From NCBI GenBank assembly GCA_934271195.1, contig CAKQRB010000035.1, forward strand, positions 1 through 34,183: a DNA stretch of 34,183 bases, read 5' to 3'. Below the pieces are notes generated by a model that saw only the letters and a program-made list of their open reading frames with translations, ran no database searches and was not told where the DNA came from. Source of the DNA: an uncultured Alphaproteobacteria bacterium (GTDB lineage Bacteria; Pseudomonadota; Alphaproteobacteria; RF32; CAG-239). This document shows positions 1-7,011 of this stretch, in pieces. The stretch's first letter is position 1; each line of letters starts with the position of its first letter. The position numbers were made by a program, and so were the translations under genes.

Positions 1-19
1 AAGCTAAGAAGGAATAAAA

Positions 20-366
20 ATGAGTATATTTAAGAAAGAAATAGAACAAGACATAACGGATATAAACCGTATCGAATTAAAGAAATAAAAAATGATGATG
101 TTGCAGATCATGTTTTTGATATCTTTGTCAACCACTCATATAAAACGGCCGTGCCTGTTATCCAGCAGGGAGTAAATTCAATAAAACCGAATACGGTGCT
201 TCAAGACGGACAATGGGGAAGCAAAACAATTAATGCGTTGAATGGATTTGATGAAAAGGAAACCAATCAACTTAATAATTCGATAGCAACTCAAAGGATC
301 AAAGCAGCTAAAGGGACTGAGTATGAAAAAAGAACAGTTTTTCGAGCAAAAAAGTTTATAAAATAA
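20..366 (+). pseudogene. Copy A: leader fused out of frame to a GH108 muramidase C-terminal remnant
   Basis: The ATG at 20 starts the conserved leader MSIFKKEIEQDITD, but after base 60 the sequence jumps to the C-terminal part of a phage muramidase and the leader frame stops at 86-88. In the other frame (61-366) the text reads YKPYRIKEIKNDDVADHVFD and later GQWGSKTINALN, which aligns with YKPKHIEL, AVFDTSV and GIIGSKTINSLN of copy C at 2829-3791. That pattern is the predicted peptidoglycan-binding end of GH108 (N-acetylmuramidase-type) phage lysozymes. The catalytic N-terminal half is missing, so this is a deletion remnant with the junction near 60/61. It faces a convergent partner gene (385-1071) across a shared hairpin. 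Confidence 0.7.
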
Positions 367-372
367 GACATC

Positions 373-400
373 TAAGTCCTCTCTTTAGTCAGAGGACTTA
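373..400. terminator. Bidirectional terminator between copy A and its convergent partner
   Basis: A 10-bp perfect inverted repeat (TAAGTCCTCT at 373-382, AGAGGACTTA at 391-400) lies between two converging genes; the partner gene's stop codon at 385-387 is inside it. Confidence 0.6.
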
Positions 401-1071
401 ATATCTTTTATGGAAACGATAATAAGATAATTCCAGATCTCTTTAGTAATATTAAGTTTGTCGTTTGAGCAGTTAGCTGTTTGGGCAAATTTCTCAAGTT
501 TATCTGTCAGAGATTGATAAATATCATTTGCCTGTGTTAATGCGGAACCTGAAAGAAAAGATTGCAACATTACTGCACTATATTGGGCAGAGCATTCTTT
601 TCCTGCGTCGTTACAGCTTTTTCTAAAATCATAACTATAGTCATCTAAATCTGCATTCAAAAGCTGTAATAGCGAAAGCTGAAAAGAATCAATATCGGAA
701 AAAATGCCTAAAGCTTGTATTTTATCACATTTTTCAGGGCAAAAGTTATTTTCATAATAAAGAATTTTATATAACTTAGTTAAATCATCAATAATAGAAT
801 TATAAAGATGGAGTAATTTAATACCGGTAAATAAAGGATAGTTGTTGATAATATCTTTAATCACGACATGAAAATAACAAGTGCTTATGTTTTTATAATA
901 AAGTTGGAGTTTTTTATATGTTTGTGAGCTAAAATCCTGAGACGACAAATCCGGCTTGTTTACCGATAATAAACATTGTTCTTGGCTTTCGGCCAGTTGT
1001 GTATATTTATAAAAAACAAAAGAAGAAAATAAAATAACCGATACTAATGTGATTATGATATTTTTTCTCAC
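385..1071 (-). CDS. Membrane-anchored six-cysteine periplasmic protein, candidate muramidase immunity protein
   Basis: The start is taken as GTG at 1071-1069 because AGGAGA lies seven bases upstream; the open frame extends further but into a terminator hairpin. The 228-residue product begins MRKNIIITLVSVILFSSFVF, a signal-anchor, followed by a helical, cysteine-containing domain with an FCPEKC motif and a later SC...EC pair. The same cysteine layout (isolated C, C, FCxxxC, SC...C) occurs in the protein at 3817-4503, with otherwise little identity, so both belong to one family probably carrying disulfides in the periplasm. It is convergent with a GH108 muramidase remnant and has a consensus promoter of its own (1103-1131). 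A lysozyme-inhibitor or immunity role is inferred from context; I know no named family for it. Confidence 0.75.
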   Translation of the reverse strand: MRKNIIITLVSVILFSSFVFYKYTQLAESQEQCLLSVNKPDLSSQDFSSQTYKKLQLYYKNISTCYFHVVIKDIINNYPLFTGIKLLHLYNSIIDDLTKLYKILYYENNFCPEKCDKIQALGIFSDIDSFQLSLLQLLNADLDDYSYDFRKSCNDAGKECSAQYSAVMLQSFLSGSALTQANDIYQSLTDKLEKFAQTANCSNDKLNITKEIWNYLIIVSIKDIKSSD

Positions 1072-1102
1072 TTGCTGTCTCCTAATAAAATTAATGTCTG
1101 CA

Positions 1103-1131
1103 ATAATAAAAAACTTTGCATATAGTGTCAA
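1103..1131 (-). promoter_or_regulatory. Consensus sigma-70 promoter for the six-cysteine partner gene
   Basis: On the minus strand TTGACA (1131-1126), 17 bases, then TATTAT (1108-1103), about 30 bases ahead of the GTG start. It points against the late phage operon, so the partner can be made when late genes are silent. Confidence 0.75.
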
Positions 1132-1145
1132 TGAATAAGACCAAA

Positions 1146-1208
1146 CCCGCCCGTAATTTGAACTGTCCCCCAAAACTTGGACAGTTCAATTTGAGGCGGG
1201 ATTTTTTA
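1146..1208 (+). terminator. Long nested hairpin with T-run upstream of copy B
   Basis: CCCGCC (1146-1151) pairs with GGCGGG (1195-1200), and inside it AATTTGAACTGTCC pairs with a near-perfect complement around 1179-1192; ATTTTTTATA follows. It is repeated at 2737-2799, and a shortened version precedes the groES-like gene. Confidence 0.7.
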
Positions 1209-1238
1209 TAACTTCAAACAAGCTAAGAAGGAATAAAA

Positions 1239-2048
1239 ATGAGTATATTTAAGAAAGAAATAGAACAAGACATAACGGATGTAGTCAATGGTAAAAAGCT
1301 GCTAAGGCGTGAATATCGTCGCCCCGGCCAGTCGGAATATTATTACCTGACTAAAAACTCGGATGATAGCCATGATCAAATAGACGTACCTGATGACTTT
1401 GGCCGCCGGTGGTATGGGAAAACGTTGCCCGATAATCGAAGTTTTAAACAGCCGTTTTCTCTAAATCAAGACGATAACCCATTAACGGGTTCTGGTAGAA
1501 TAGCGGCGCTTAAAAATAATCAGCCTGTGCGGTTAAAAGTTGTAGAAAATTCTGATGCAGACGGGAGATGGCCTCTCTGGCACTCTCCCTCAATAGGTGA
1601 ATATTTTGTAAAAAAATATGATAATTCTATTCATAAATATGCTGAAAAATATAATGTTGACGTTGATTTAATAAAAGCTGTTATGTATACTGAAAATGCA
1701 ACTGGACATTGGTTTGGAGGAAACTATTTGAGAGATAGCCTTAAGTTATCAAAAAGTCAGGCTCCAATGAATGTTCGCGGTGATCTGTGGAGTGGAATGA
1801 ACGGCAAAAATTACAATACATATGATCATGACCAAAATATTGAATTAGGTGTGCAAATTTTGCAACGTTTATCTAATTCAATAGAAAATCCGACAGTTGC
1901 AAAAATTGGAACTTTATGGAATTCAATGTCAAAGGATAAAGTGTCAGATTTTGGTGCCAGAGTTGAATATAATTATAATAATAAATTTTGGGATACTTCA
2001 AACATAATTCCTCAGTTAAGTAATGATATTCATAACAGAAAGAAATAA
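1239..2048 (+). CDS. Copy B: conserved leader fused to SLT-type lytic transglycosylase domain
   Basis: The 269-residue protein has three parts. Residues 1-66 form a conserved leader ending RRWYGKTLPDN, nearly identical to copy C. Residues 67-115 look like a linker. From about 118 there is an SLT/goose-lysozyme-like fold with KYAEKYNVDVDLIKAVMYTE (Glu152 as likely catalytic acid), PMNVRGDLW, and NIELGVQILQRL. Such domains cut the MurNAc-GlcNAc bond of peptidoglycan with anhydro-ring formation. There is no signal peptide, consistent with delivery by a virion or access through a holin. Ribosome site AAGGAA precedes the ATG. The stop is two bases from the next gene's ATG, implying coupling. The leader is less AT-rich than the catalytic part, which supports domain replacement. 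Confidence 0.8.
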   Translation: MSIFKKEIEQDITDVVNGKKLLRREYRRPGQSEYYYLTKNSDDSHDQIDVPDDFGRRWYGKTLPDNRSFKQPFSLNQDDNPLTGSGRIAALKNNQPVRLKVVENSDADGRWPLWHSPSIGEYFVKKYDNSIHKYAEKYNVDVDLIKAVMYTENATGHWFGGNYLRDSLKLSKSQAPMNVRGDLWSGMNGKNYNTYDHDQNIELGVQILQRLSNSIENPTVAKIGTLWNSMSKDKVSDFGARVEYNYNNKFWDTSNIIPQLSNDIHNRKK

Positions 2049-2050
2049 TA

Positions 2051-2545
2051 ATGCCCCGCATCATATTAAAATTTATATATCTGATTTCCAGCTCGGTTTG
2101 TCTGTGTCTGATATTTGTTATGGGCGCAATTGTGTTAAACCATAATACGCAAGGGGCACAATGTGATATATACTTGTGGCAAAGTGGCAAGATTATCGGA
2201 CAAATCGACTTTCAAACTTGGTTTAATTGGTATTGGGATGAACGACCTTGCCGCTTCACAACCGGAGCCGTGTTTGGCATTTATCTCTTTGCCGTTCCGT
2301 TATATTGGTTATTGAGAGAAGCCGGAACAAAACTTTGGAAAATCTCAAATACAGGGCGTTTTATGGCAATAGAATATCTGCTTTGGTTGCTTGCCTATGT
2401 GGCCGCTTTAATTATAAAAACGATATATAATCAAATTCCTGTTTCATGGAACATATTATATAATGCCGGAATAGGATGTTTGGTGTTAAGTTTGCCGCTG
2501 CTAGGATTTATATTGATGATTATTGGCGCAAAGGATGAACATTAA
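2051..2545 (+). CDS. Small integral membrane protein coupled to the SLT effector, candidate immunity or lysis partner
   Basis: The 164-residue product shows four hydrophobic stretches (about 6-29, 72-90, 107-126, 137-159) separated by a loop containing CDIYLWQSGK and DERPCRF with two cysteines. I recognise no family. Its ATG lies directly after the stop codon of the SLT gene (TAATAATG), so the two are probably translated together. It occupies the partner position that the six-cysteine proteins hold beside the GH108 copies, which suggests protection against the SLT enzyme. A holin-like role in exporting the enzyme is the main alternative. Its 3' end overlaps the remnant of a broken six-cysteine gene on the other strand. 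Confidence 0.65.
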   Translation: MPRIILKFIYLISSSVCLCLIFVMGAIVLNHNTQGAQCDIYLWQSGKIIGQIDFQTWFNWYWDERPCRFTTGAVFGIYLFAVPLYWLLREAGTKLWKISNTGRFMAIEYLLWLLAYVAALIIKTIYNQIPVSWNILYNAGIGCLVLSLPLLGFILMIIGAKDEH

Positions 2546-2559
2546 ACAGTATTGTTTTA

Positions 2560-2670
2560 ATATCTTTATAATAAGATAATTCCAGATTTCTTTGGTAATA
2601 TTAAGTTTATTATTTGAACAGTTAGCTGTTTGGGCAAATTTTTCAAGTTTATTTTTTCTCTCTTGCTGTC
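2560..2670 (-). pseudogene. Internally deleted, start-less copy of the six-cysteine partner gene
   Basis: On the minus strand the sequence keeps the 5' end of the gene at 385-1071 (ribosome site AGGAGACAGCAA and RKN codons), then jumps to the 3' part (KLEKFAQTANCSNNKLNITK). About 170 codons are lost between. The GTG start has become GAG. The upstream promoter (2694-2722) is still intact. This shows that a full partner gene once stood beside the effector at 1239. Confidence 0.75.
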
Positions 2671-3026
2671 TCCTAATAAAATTAATATCAGCAATAATAA
2701 AAAACTTTGCATATAGTGTCAATAAATAAGACCAAACCCGCCCGTAATTTGAACTGTCCCCCAAAACTTGGACAGTTCAATTTGAGGCGGGATTTTTTAT
2801 AACTTCAAACAAGCTAAGGAGAAATAAAATGAGTATATTTAAGAAAGAAATAGAAAATAATATAAATGATATCATTAATGGTAAAAAGCTGCTAAGGCGT
2901 GAATATCGCCGCCCCGGCCAGTCGGAATATTATTACTTGACTAAAAACTCGGATGATAGCCATGATTAAATAGACGTGCCGGACGATTTCGGTCGCCGGT
3001 GGTATGGGAAAACGCTGCCCGATAAT
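2650..3026. repeat. Long direct repeat, second copy
   Basis: Second copy of the block at 1061-1436: partner 5' end, promoter, hairpin, and 66-codon leader. Its right end coincides with the switch from shared leader to unique sequence. Confidence 0.85.
2694..2722 (-). promoter_or_regulatory. Orphaned sigma-70 promoter of the broken partner gene
   Basis: TTGACA (2722-2717), 17-base spacer, TATTAT (2699-2694): the same promoter as at 1103-1131, kept although its gene is disrupted. Confidence 0.65.
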
Positions 3027-3791
3027 TTGGGTAATGGTTATCAGCCTGCCGGAACGAATGTCGGCAATATGTCAAATACTACCTCTGATTACAAAGCCCA
3101 AGCTTACAAATTGGGCACTTTGAGCGGTAAAGAAGAGGATAAACAATATAATAATTATGATCCTCTTTACAAAAACTTATCAGGATTTGATGATGATAAA
3201 GTAATTAATTACAATAATGAGCGTCCCTTTGTTGAGAGAGATAATAATGAGAATATTTTGATTAATGAGTGCAGTCAAAGTCCTCGGTTTGTTAGATATA
3301 TGAAACGATTAAAACAACCAGATAGAGAAGGAATTGGATATAATGGAAATTTAAAAACGATAGATTAACCAACTCACACAGGAATTTCATTAAATTTATA
3401 TAATCAGATAAAAAAACAAAATTCCGATATACAAAAATTGTATCCTGAGAATTTAAAAGATTTATCGCAAGAGCAAATAGACAATTTATATTGTCAATTT
3501 ATATATAAACCTAAACATATCGAATTAATAGATAATAATAGGCTAGCAGAAGCTGTGTTTGATACGTCAGTTTTAAGTGATGCGACAGGAATAAAGATAT
3601 TACAAAAAACAATGAATGAATTTGGTATTCCTACAAAGGTTGACGGAATAATCGGAAGTAAAACAATAAATAGTCTAAATAGTTTAAAAGATGTGAATGC
3701 TTTTATAGAACGTTTTAAGCAAAACCGAAATAAGAATTTTAATAATCATCGTTTTAATAAAACTCATATTAGGAGAACAAATTCATATTGA
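2829..3791 (+). pseudogene. Copy C: leader fused to GH108-type muramidase, with two in-frame TAA codons
   Basis: From ATG 2829 (ribosome site AAGGAG) a single frame of 320 positions runs to 3791, broken only by TAA at 2967-2969 (codon 47) and 3366-3368 (codon 180). Codon 47 is CAA (Gln) in copy B. Residues 1-66 are the shared leader. The middle, about 67-150, is unique. From ~150 the pattern is GH108: REGIGYNG with Glu167 as candidate catalytic acid, PTHTGISLNLYN, then LSQEQIDNLY, AVFDTSV, and a peptidoglycan-binding end KVDGIIGSKTINSLN. It should cleave the glycan strand if made in full. As written it is inactive or depends on readthrough. A convergent six-cysteine protein gene follows. Confidence 0.75.
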
Positions 3792-3797
3792 ATAATT

Positions 3798-3834
3798 AAA
3801 AGGCATAATATAGTTATTATATATTATGCCTTTT
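3798..3834. terminator. Bidirectional terminator between copy C and its partner
   Basis: A 15-bp perfect inverted repeat (AAAAGGCATAATATA at 3798-3812, its complement at 3820-3834), flanked by A- and T-rich sequence, lies between convergent stops; the partner's stop codon is inside. Confidence 0.75.
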
Positions 3835-4503
3835 AACCATATCGTTAAGAGCAACCCAAATTAAAGTATAAATGCTTTGCATTTGTTCTGGAATATCAGT
3901 CTCAGGTAAAACTTCAGAGTAAAAATTCTGCCAGTAGAGAATAACGGTATTAAATGAATTTTGTGTTTCATCAAAATTATCCGGCTTAATATTTTTTTGC
4001 AGGCTCAGTAAAATTTTTTCTTTCAAACATTTTTCGATTTGATTGACCGAAAAATTTACAGAACATGAAGAAGCAAATTTTGTGTGATACCGATAAGGTT
4101 TATGACTTTGTAAAATTTTTTGGGCAAGTTCTTCAAACATAAGAGTATCGCTGGCAATATCAACTTTAGCGGCAGTTCCGCAACTTAAATCACAAAATAT
4201 GTTTTGTTGATGCATATTTGTAAGAAATAAATTGGTTTTCTGAACAGCTGATAAATATTTTGCTTGTAGTTCGGAAGAATGGAGCAAAGATACATTCCGT
4301 TTTTCTATACAATTATGTGTGTGAGTGAGAGCCTTAAAGGTTAAATTGACGGATGACTTGAAATCAGAAAAAACAGGCGGTAATTCATTAATGAATTGTC
4401 GGCAATTTTGAGGAGTTTGAACCTGATTGTATAAATAAAACCCACCTCCGCCCAGAAGTAAAAAAACGCCAATTCCGCTAATCAAAAATTTTCTTTTTTT
4501 CAT
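3817..4503 (-). CDS. Membrane-anchored six-cysteine periplasmic protein, candidate muramidase immunity protein (second member)
   Basis: The start is taken at ATG 4503-4501, with GGAGAGCGGAG just before it. The 228-residue product begins MKKRKFLISGIGVFLLLGGG, a signal-anchor. The rest is helical and polar, with cysteines in NC, HNC, FCDLSC, SSC and KC. The spacing matches the protein at 385-1071 although identity is low. It faces copy C, a GH108-type muramidase, and has a consensus promoter. Equal length, equal topology and equal placement beside the same enzyme type suggest a specific inhibitor retained in the periplasm. Divergence between the two members would fit specificity for different muramidase variants, but that is inference. 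Confidence 0.75.
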   Translation of the reverse strand: MKKRKFLISGIGVFLLLGGGGFYLYNQVQTPQNCRQFINELPPVFSDFKSSVNLTFKALTHTHNCIEKRNVSLLHSSELQAKYLSAVQKTNLFLTNMHQQNIFCDLSCGTAAKVDIASDTLMFEELAQKILQSHKPYRYHTKFASSCSVNFSVNQIEKCLKEKILLSLQKNIKPDNFDETQNSFNTVILYWQNFYSEVLPETDIPEQMQSIYTLIWVALNDMVKRHNI

Positions 4504-4521
4504 CTCCGCTCTCCGACACAA

Positions 4522-4550
4522 TTTATACAAGAAATTTAAAGTTGTGTCAA
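4522..4550 (-). promoter_or_regulatory. Consensus sigma-70 promoter for the second six-cysteine gene
   Basis: Minus strand TTGACA (4550-4545), 17-base spacer, TATAAA (4527-4522). Spacing and boxes match the promoter at 1103-1131 although the sequence between differs. Confidence 0.75.
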
Positions 4551-4574
4551 TTGATAAGCTAAGGAGAAATAAAA

Positions 4575-4660
4575 ATGAGTATATTTAAGAAAGAAATAGA
4601 GAAAGATATAACGGATAGAGTAATTTAATACAGGTAAATAAAGGATAGTTATTTAATAAT
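4575..4660 (+). pseudogene. Copy D: leader stub fused to an internal fragment of a partner gene
   Basis: ATG 4575 with ribosome site AAGGAG starts MSIFKKEIEKDITD, then runs into bases matching the middle of the six-cysteine gene (compare 4618-4652 with 810-846: GTAATTTAATAC, GGTAAATAAAGGATAGTT) and stops at 4628. The effector and most of its partner have been deleted, leaving a scar in front of the groES-like gene. Confidence 0.7.
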
Positions 4661-4698
4661 ATCATTATAGATAGAATCAATCAACAAAACACTCATCT

Positions 4699-4727
4699 CG
4701 CCTTCTTTATCCAAGGCGGGATTTTTT
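4699..4727 (+). terminator. Terminator before the phage groES-like gene
   Basis: CGCCTT (4699-4704) pairs with AAGGCG (4713-4718), followed by GGATTTTTTT. It resembles the outer stem of the hairpins at 1146 and 2737 without their inner arm. Confidence 0.65.
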
Positions 4728-4759
4728 TATAATCCCCAACAACTAAAGGAGAATAACTC

Positions 4760-5020
4760 ATGATAGCCAAAGCCATCATGGATCGGGTATTTGTCCGCCT
4801 GACCCCGGTCGAAAAACAAACATCCGGCGGAATAATACTGACCGATGATTTTGAACAGCCGCGCACAATCGGCATAGTTGAAAGCATTGGTTCGCAAGTT
4901 ACCGGCATCAAACCCGGAGATAAAGTTTTGTTTCATGTTTTTGATGAACTGCCAACCTATGATTCCAACATTGTTGTTGTTCGCGAAAACAGTATTTTAG
5001 GAGTAATAACAGATGAATAA
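4760..5020 (+). CDS. GroES-like co-chaperonin encoded by the phage
   Basis: The 86-residue protein has the GroES layout: KAIMDRVFVRL first strand, a mobile-loop region KQTSGGIILTDD that in GroES contacts GroEL, then GIVESIGSQ and GDKVLFH of the barrel. It is slightly shorter than the ~95-residue bacterial form. GroES caps the GroEL chamber during folding; phage versions such as T4 gp31 adapt host GroEL for capsid protein. No GroEL gene is in view, so it would use the host's. Ribosome site AAAGGAGAA precedes the ATG, and its end overlaps the portal start by 8 bases (ATGAATAA), implying coupling. Confidence 0.85.
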   Translation: MIAKAIMDRVFVRLTPVEKQTSGGIILTDDFEQPRTIGIVESIGSQVTGIKPGDKVLFHVFDELPTYDSNIVVVRENSILGVITDE

Positions 5021-6926
5021 ACAACTTTCTTCAAGTAAAAACGAAGTTAAAATATGGATTGAACGTTTATCGGCGTCAGAACGTCATTACGACAAATACC
5101 ACCATTTGGTGGAAGAAACCAGAAACTATTATAAAGACCAAACGCCAGACTTTATTAAAGCCGGACGTTATAATATCTTTTGGTCTTCGGTTGAAACGCT
5201 CAAGCCTTTTCTTTATTTCAAACAGCCCAAACCTTATATTGAACGACAAAATAAAGATTCTAATCCGGTTGAAACACTGGCCTGCCGGATTTTGGAAAAA
5301 GCGCTGGCCTGGAATATGGAACAGTTTGACTTTGACAGCGTTTTGAAATATGCGCGGAACGATTTTCTGATTTCAGGTATGGGATTGGTTTGGGAGCAAT
5401 ATATTCCCGAATTTCAAACCATTCCGGATATTGAAAATCCGGAAAAGGAAATTGAAGTCAAAGTCGGAGAAAGAGTAGAAACCATATATGTTGATCCGGC
5501 AGATTTTATCGCCGATTGCGATAAAGTTGGCATTTGGGAAGACGTGACCTGGATTGCCAAAAAAATTTATCTGAGCAAACAAGAGGCCATAGAGCTGTTT
5601 GGTGAACATATTGCACCGTTTATTGTCCGGCAGGATGAAAGGGATTATGCCAAGAAAGACGTCTGCATTTATGAAATATGGGATAAAACATCTCAAAAAG
5701 TCTATTGGCTTTGCAAAGAGTACTATAGCGATTTTTTGAAGGTTATTGACAATCCTCTCGGGCTGAAAGGTTTTTTCCCGTGTCCGAAACCGATTTTTGC
5801 CACCATGACCAATAACAGCATTATCCCGACGTCGGACTATTCAATGATAAAAGAAATGCTGGCTGAACTTGACGGGATTAATAACCGGATGCGCCTGACG
5901 ATGAAAGCGCTGAAAGTCTCAGGTTGTTATGACAATTCCTTTCCTGAACTGAAAAGTATTTTGAACAAAGACATTACCCTTGTCTCGCTCAATGATTTTC
6001 AAAAACTCAAAGATAACGGCGGAATCAGGGGGATAATTGACTTTATGCCGGTTGAACAGTACGTTGCGGCTTTGGAACAGCTGGCAGCCAGAAGACAGGA
6101 TATTATTGCCAAAATTTTTGACGTGACCGGTGTGTCAGACATTATGCGCGGCAGCTCCGATCCCAAAGATACGGCGACGGCAGTGCGGGAGAAAACAAAT
6201 TTTGGCACATTGCGCAATCAGGATCGTCAGAATGATATGCAGCGCTTTATCGGAGATTTGTTCAAAATCAAGGCTGAGATTATCTGCGAGCGTTTTTCGG
6301 AAGAAACGTTGCTGGGCTTTCTGTCATCAGAAGAACTGCAAAATATGGCGCTGGCAAAAGATGCCGTCAGACTGCTGAAAACCAAACATTTGCGCGGCAT
6401 GGTGCTGGGTGTTGAAACGGATATTGTCTTTCAGCAGGAGCAGGAAGCGGCTCAGACTCTGGACGGTATTAATACCATAAATGAGATGATTAACGCAGCT
6501 TTTCAGACGGTTTCAAGCCAGCCGCTGCTTTTGCCTCTGTATCGGCAGATGATTATGTCCGTGGTGGTGACAATGCCGAAATCCCGCCAGTTTGCCGCAA
6601 CAGTTGAAAAAGTTTTCAAAGACATTGAACAAGAGCTGAACAAGCCGGAAGAAGCGGCTCAGCCCAATGAAGCTCTGGTTTTGGAAAAAGAAAAAACGGC
6701 GATGCAATATCAGTTGGAACGGGAAAAAAATGACCTTAAGGCTAAGGAATTGCAACTGAAAGAACAAGCTGAGCAAAACAAACTGTACCTGACTAATAAA
6801 GAAATGGAAATGCAGGCGCAGCTGAAAGCGGCGCAGATTGATAAGACGCCAGATAAAAACACTTCTTCGGTGTCATTTGGTGACAATGCCGGAAATATCT
6901 CTTCCGGATTTGTAAAAGAATTCTGA
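5013..6926 (+). CDS. Phage portal (head-tail connector) protein, P22/podovirus type
   Basis: The 637-residue protein would form the dodecameric ring through which DNA enters and leaves the capsid. The N-terminal helical part (VEETRNYYKD, FWSSVETLKPFLYFKQPKP), a central core with a long helix region (EMLAELDGINNRMRLTMKAL, AARRQDIIAKIFDVTGVSDI) followed by MRGSSDPKDTATAVREKTNFG, and a charged coiled-coil C-terminus from about 555 onward match portals of P22-like podoviruses. Length is near that of P22 gp1 (~725). The C-terminal Glu/Lys/Gln-rich segment may be the barrel. It sits directly after the co-chaperonin and ends at a strong terminator. Confidence 0.85.
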   Translation: MNKQLSSSKNEVKIWIERLSASERHYDKYHHLVEETRNYYKDQTPDFIKAGRYNIFWSSVETLKPFLYFKQPKPYIERQNKDSNPVETLACRILEKALAWNMEQFDFDSVLKYARNDFLISGMGLVWEQYIPEFQTIPDIENPEKEIEVKVGERVETIYVDPADFIADCDKVGIWEDVTWIAKKIYLSKQEAIELFGEHIAPFIVRQDERDYAKKDVCIYEIWDKTSQKVYWLCKEYYSDFLKVIDNPLGLKGFFPCPKPIFATMTNNSIIPTSDYSMIKEMLAELDGINNRMRLTMKALKVSGCYDNSFPELKSILNKDITLVSLNDFQKLKDNGGIRGIIDFMPVEQYVAALEQLAARRQDIIAKIFDVTGVSDIMRGSSDPKDTATAVREKTNFGTLRNQDRQNDMQRFIGDLFKIKAEIICERFSEETLLGFLSSEELQNMALAKDAVRLLKTKHLRGMVLGVETDIVFQQEQEAAQTLDGINTINEMINAAFQTVSSQPLLLPLYRQMIMSVVVTMPKSRQFAATVEKVFKDIEQELNKPEEAAQPNEALVLEKEKTAMQYQLEREKNDLKAKELQLKEQAEQNKLYLTNKEMEMQAQLKAAQIDKTPDKNTSSVSFGDNAGNISSGFVKEF

Positions 6927-6948
6927 TCGGAATTCTTTTGCTTTAACC

Positions 6949-6978
6949 GCAGGCAGAACTATTTCTGCCTGCTTTTCT
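6949..6978 (+). terminator. Terminator after portal gene
   Basis: GCAGGCAGAA (6949-6958), loop CTAT, TTCTGCCTGC (6963-6972), then TTTTCTT: a 10-bp perfect stem with a T-run. Confidence 0.85.
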
Positions 6979-7011
6979 TATATTTAATTTTTATAATAAG
7001 GAGAATTTTGT

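Larger units (their letters stand above)
1061..1436. repeat. Long direct repeat, first copy (partner start, terminator, leader)
   Basis: This ~375-base block recurs at 2650-3026 with scattered substitutions. It spans the 5' end and promoter of the minus-strand partner gene, the intergenic hairpin, and the first 66 codons of the + strand leader. Identity ends where the lytic domains diverge, as expected if this block serves as a recombination substrate for swapping domains. Confidence 0.85.

Noticed and set aside
2501..2764. A minus-strand gene starting at TTG inside the hairpin (MGDSSNYGR...)
   Set aside because: The first 34 codons read through a promoter and terminator region, and the true GTG start is mutated to GAG; it is a deleted copy of the six-cysteine gene.
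2829..3791. Stop-codon reassignment (TAA read as Gln) in the phage
   Set aside because: Many neighbouring genes, including copy B and the capsid gene, end at TAA in the normal place, so general reassignment is unlikely; two point mutations or readthrough are simpler.
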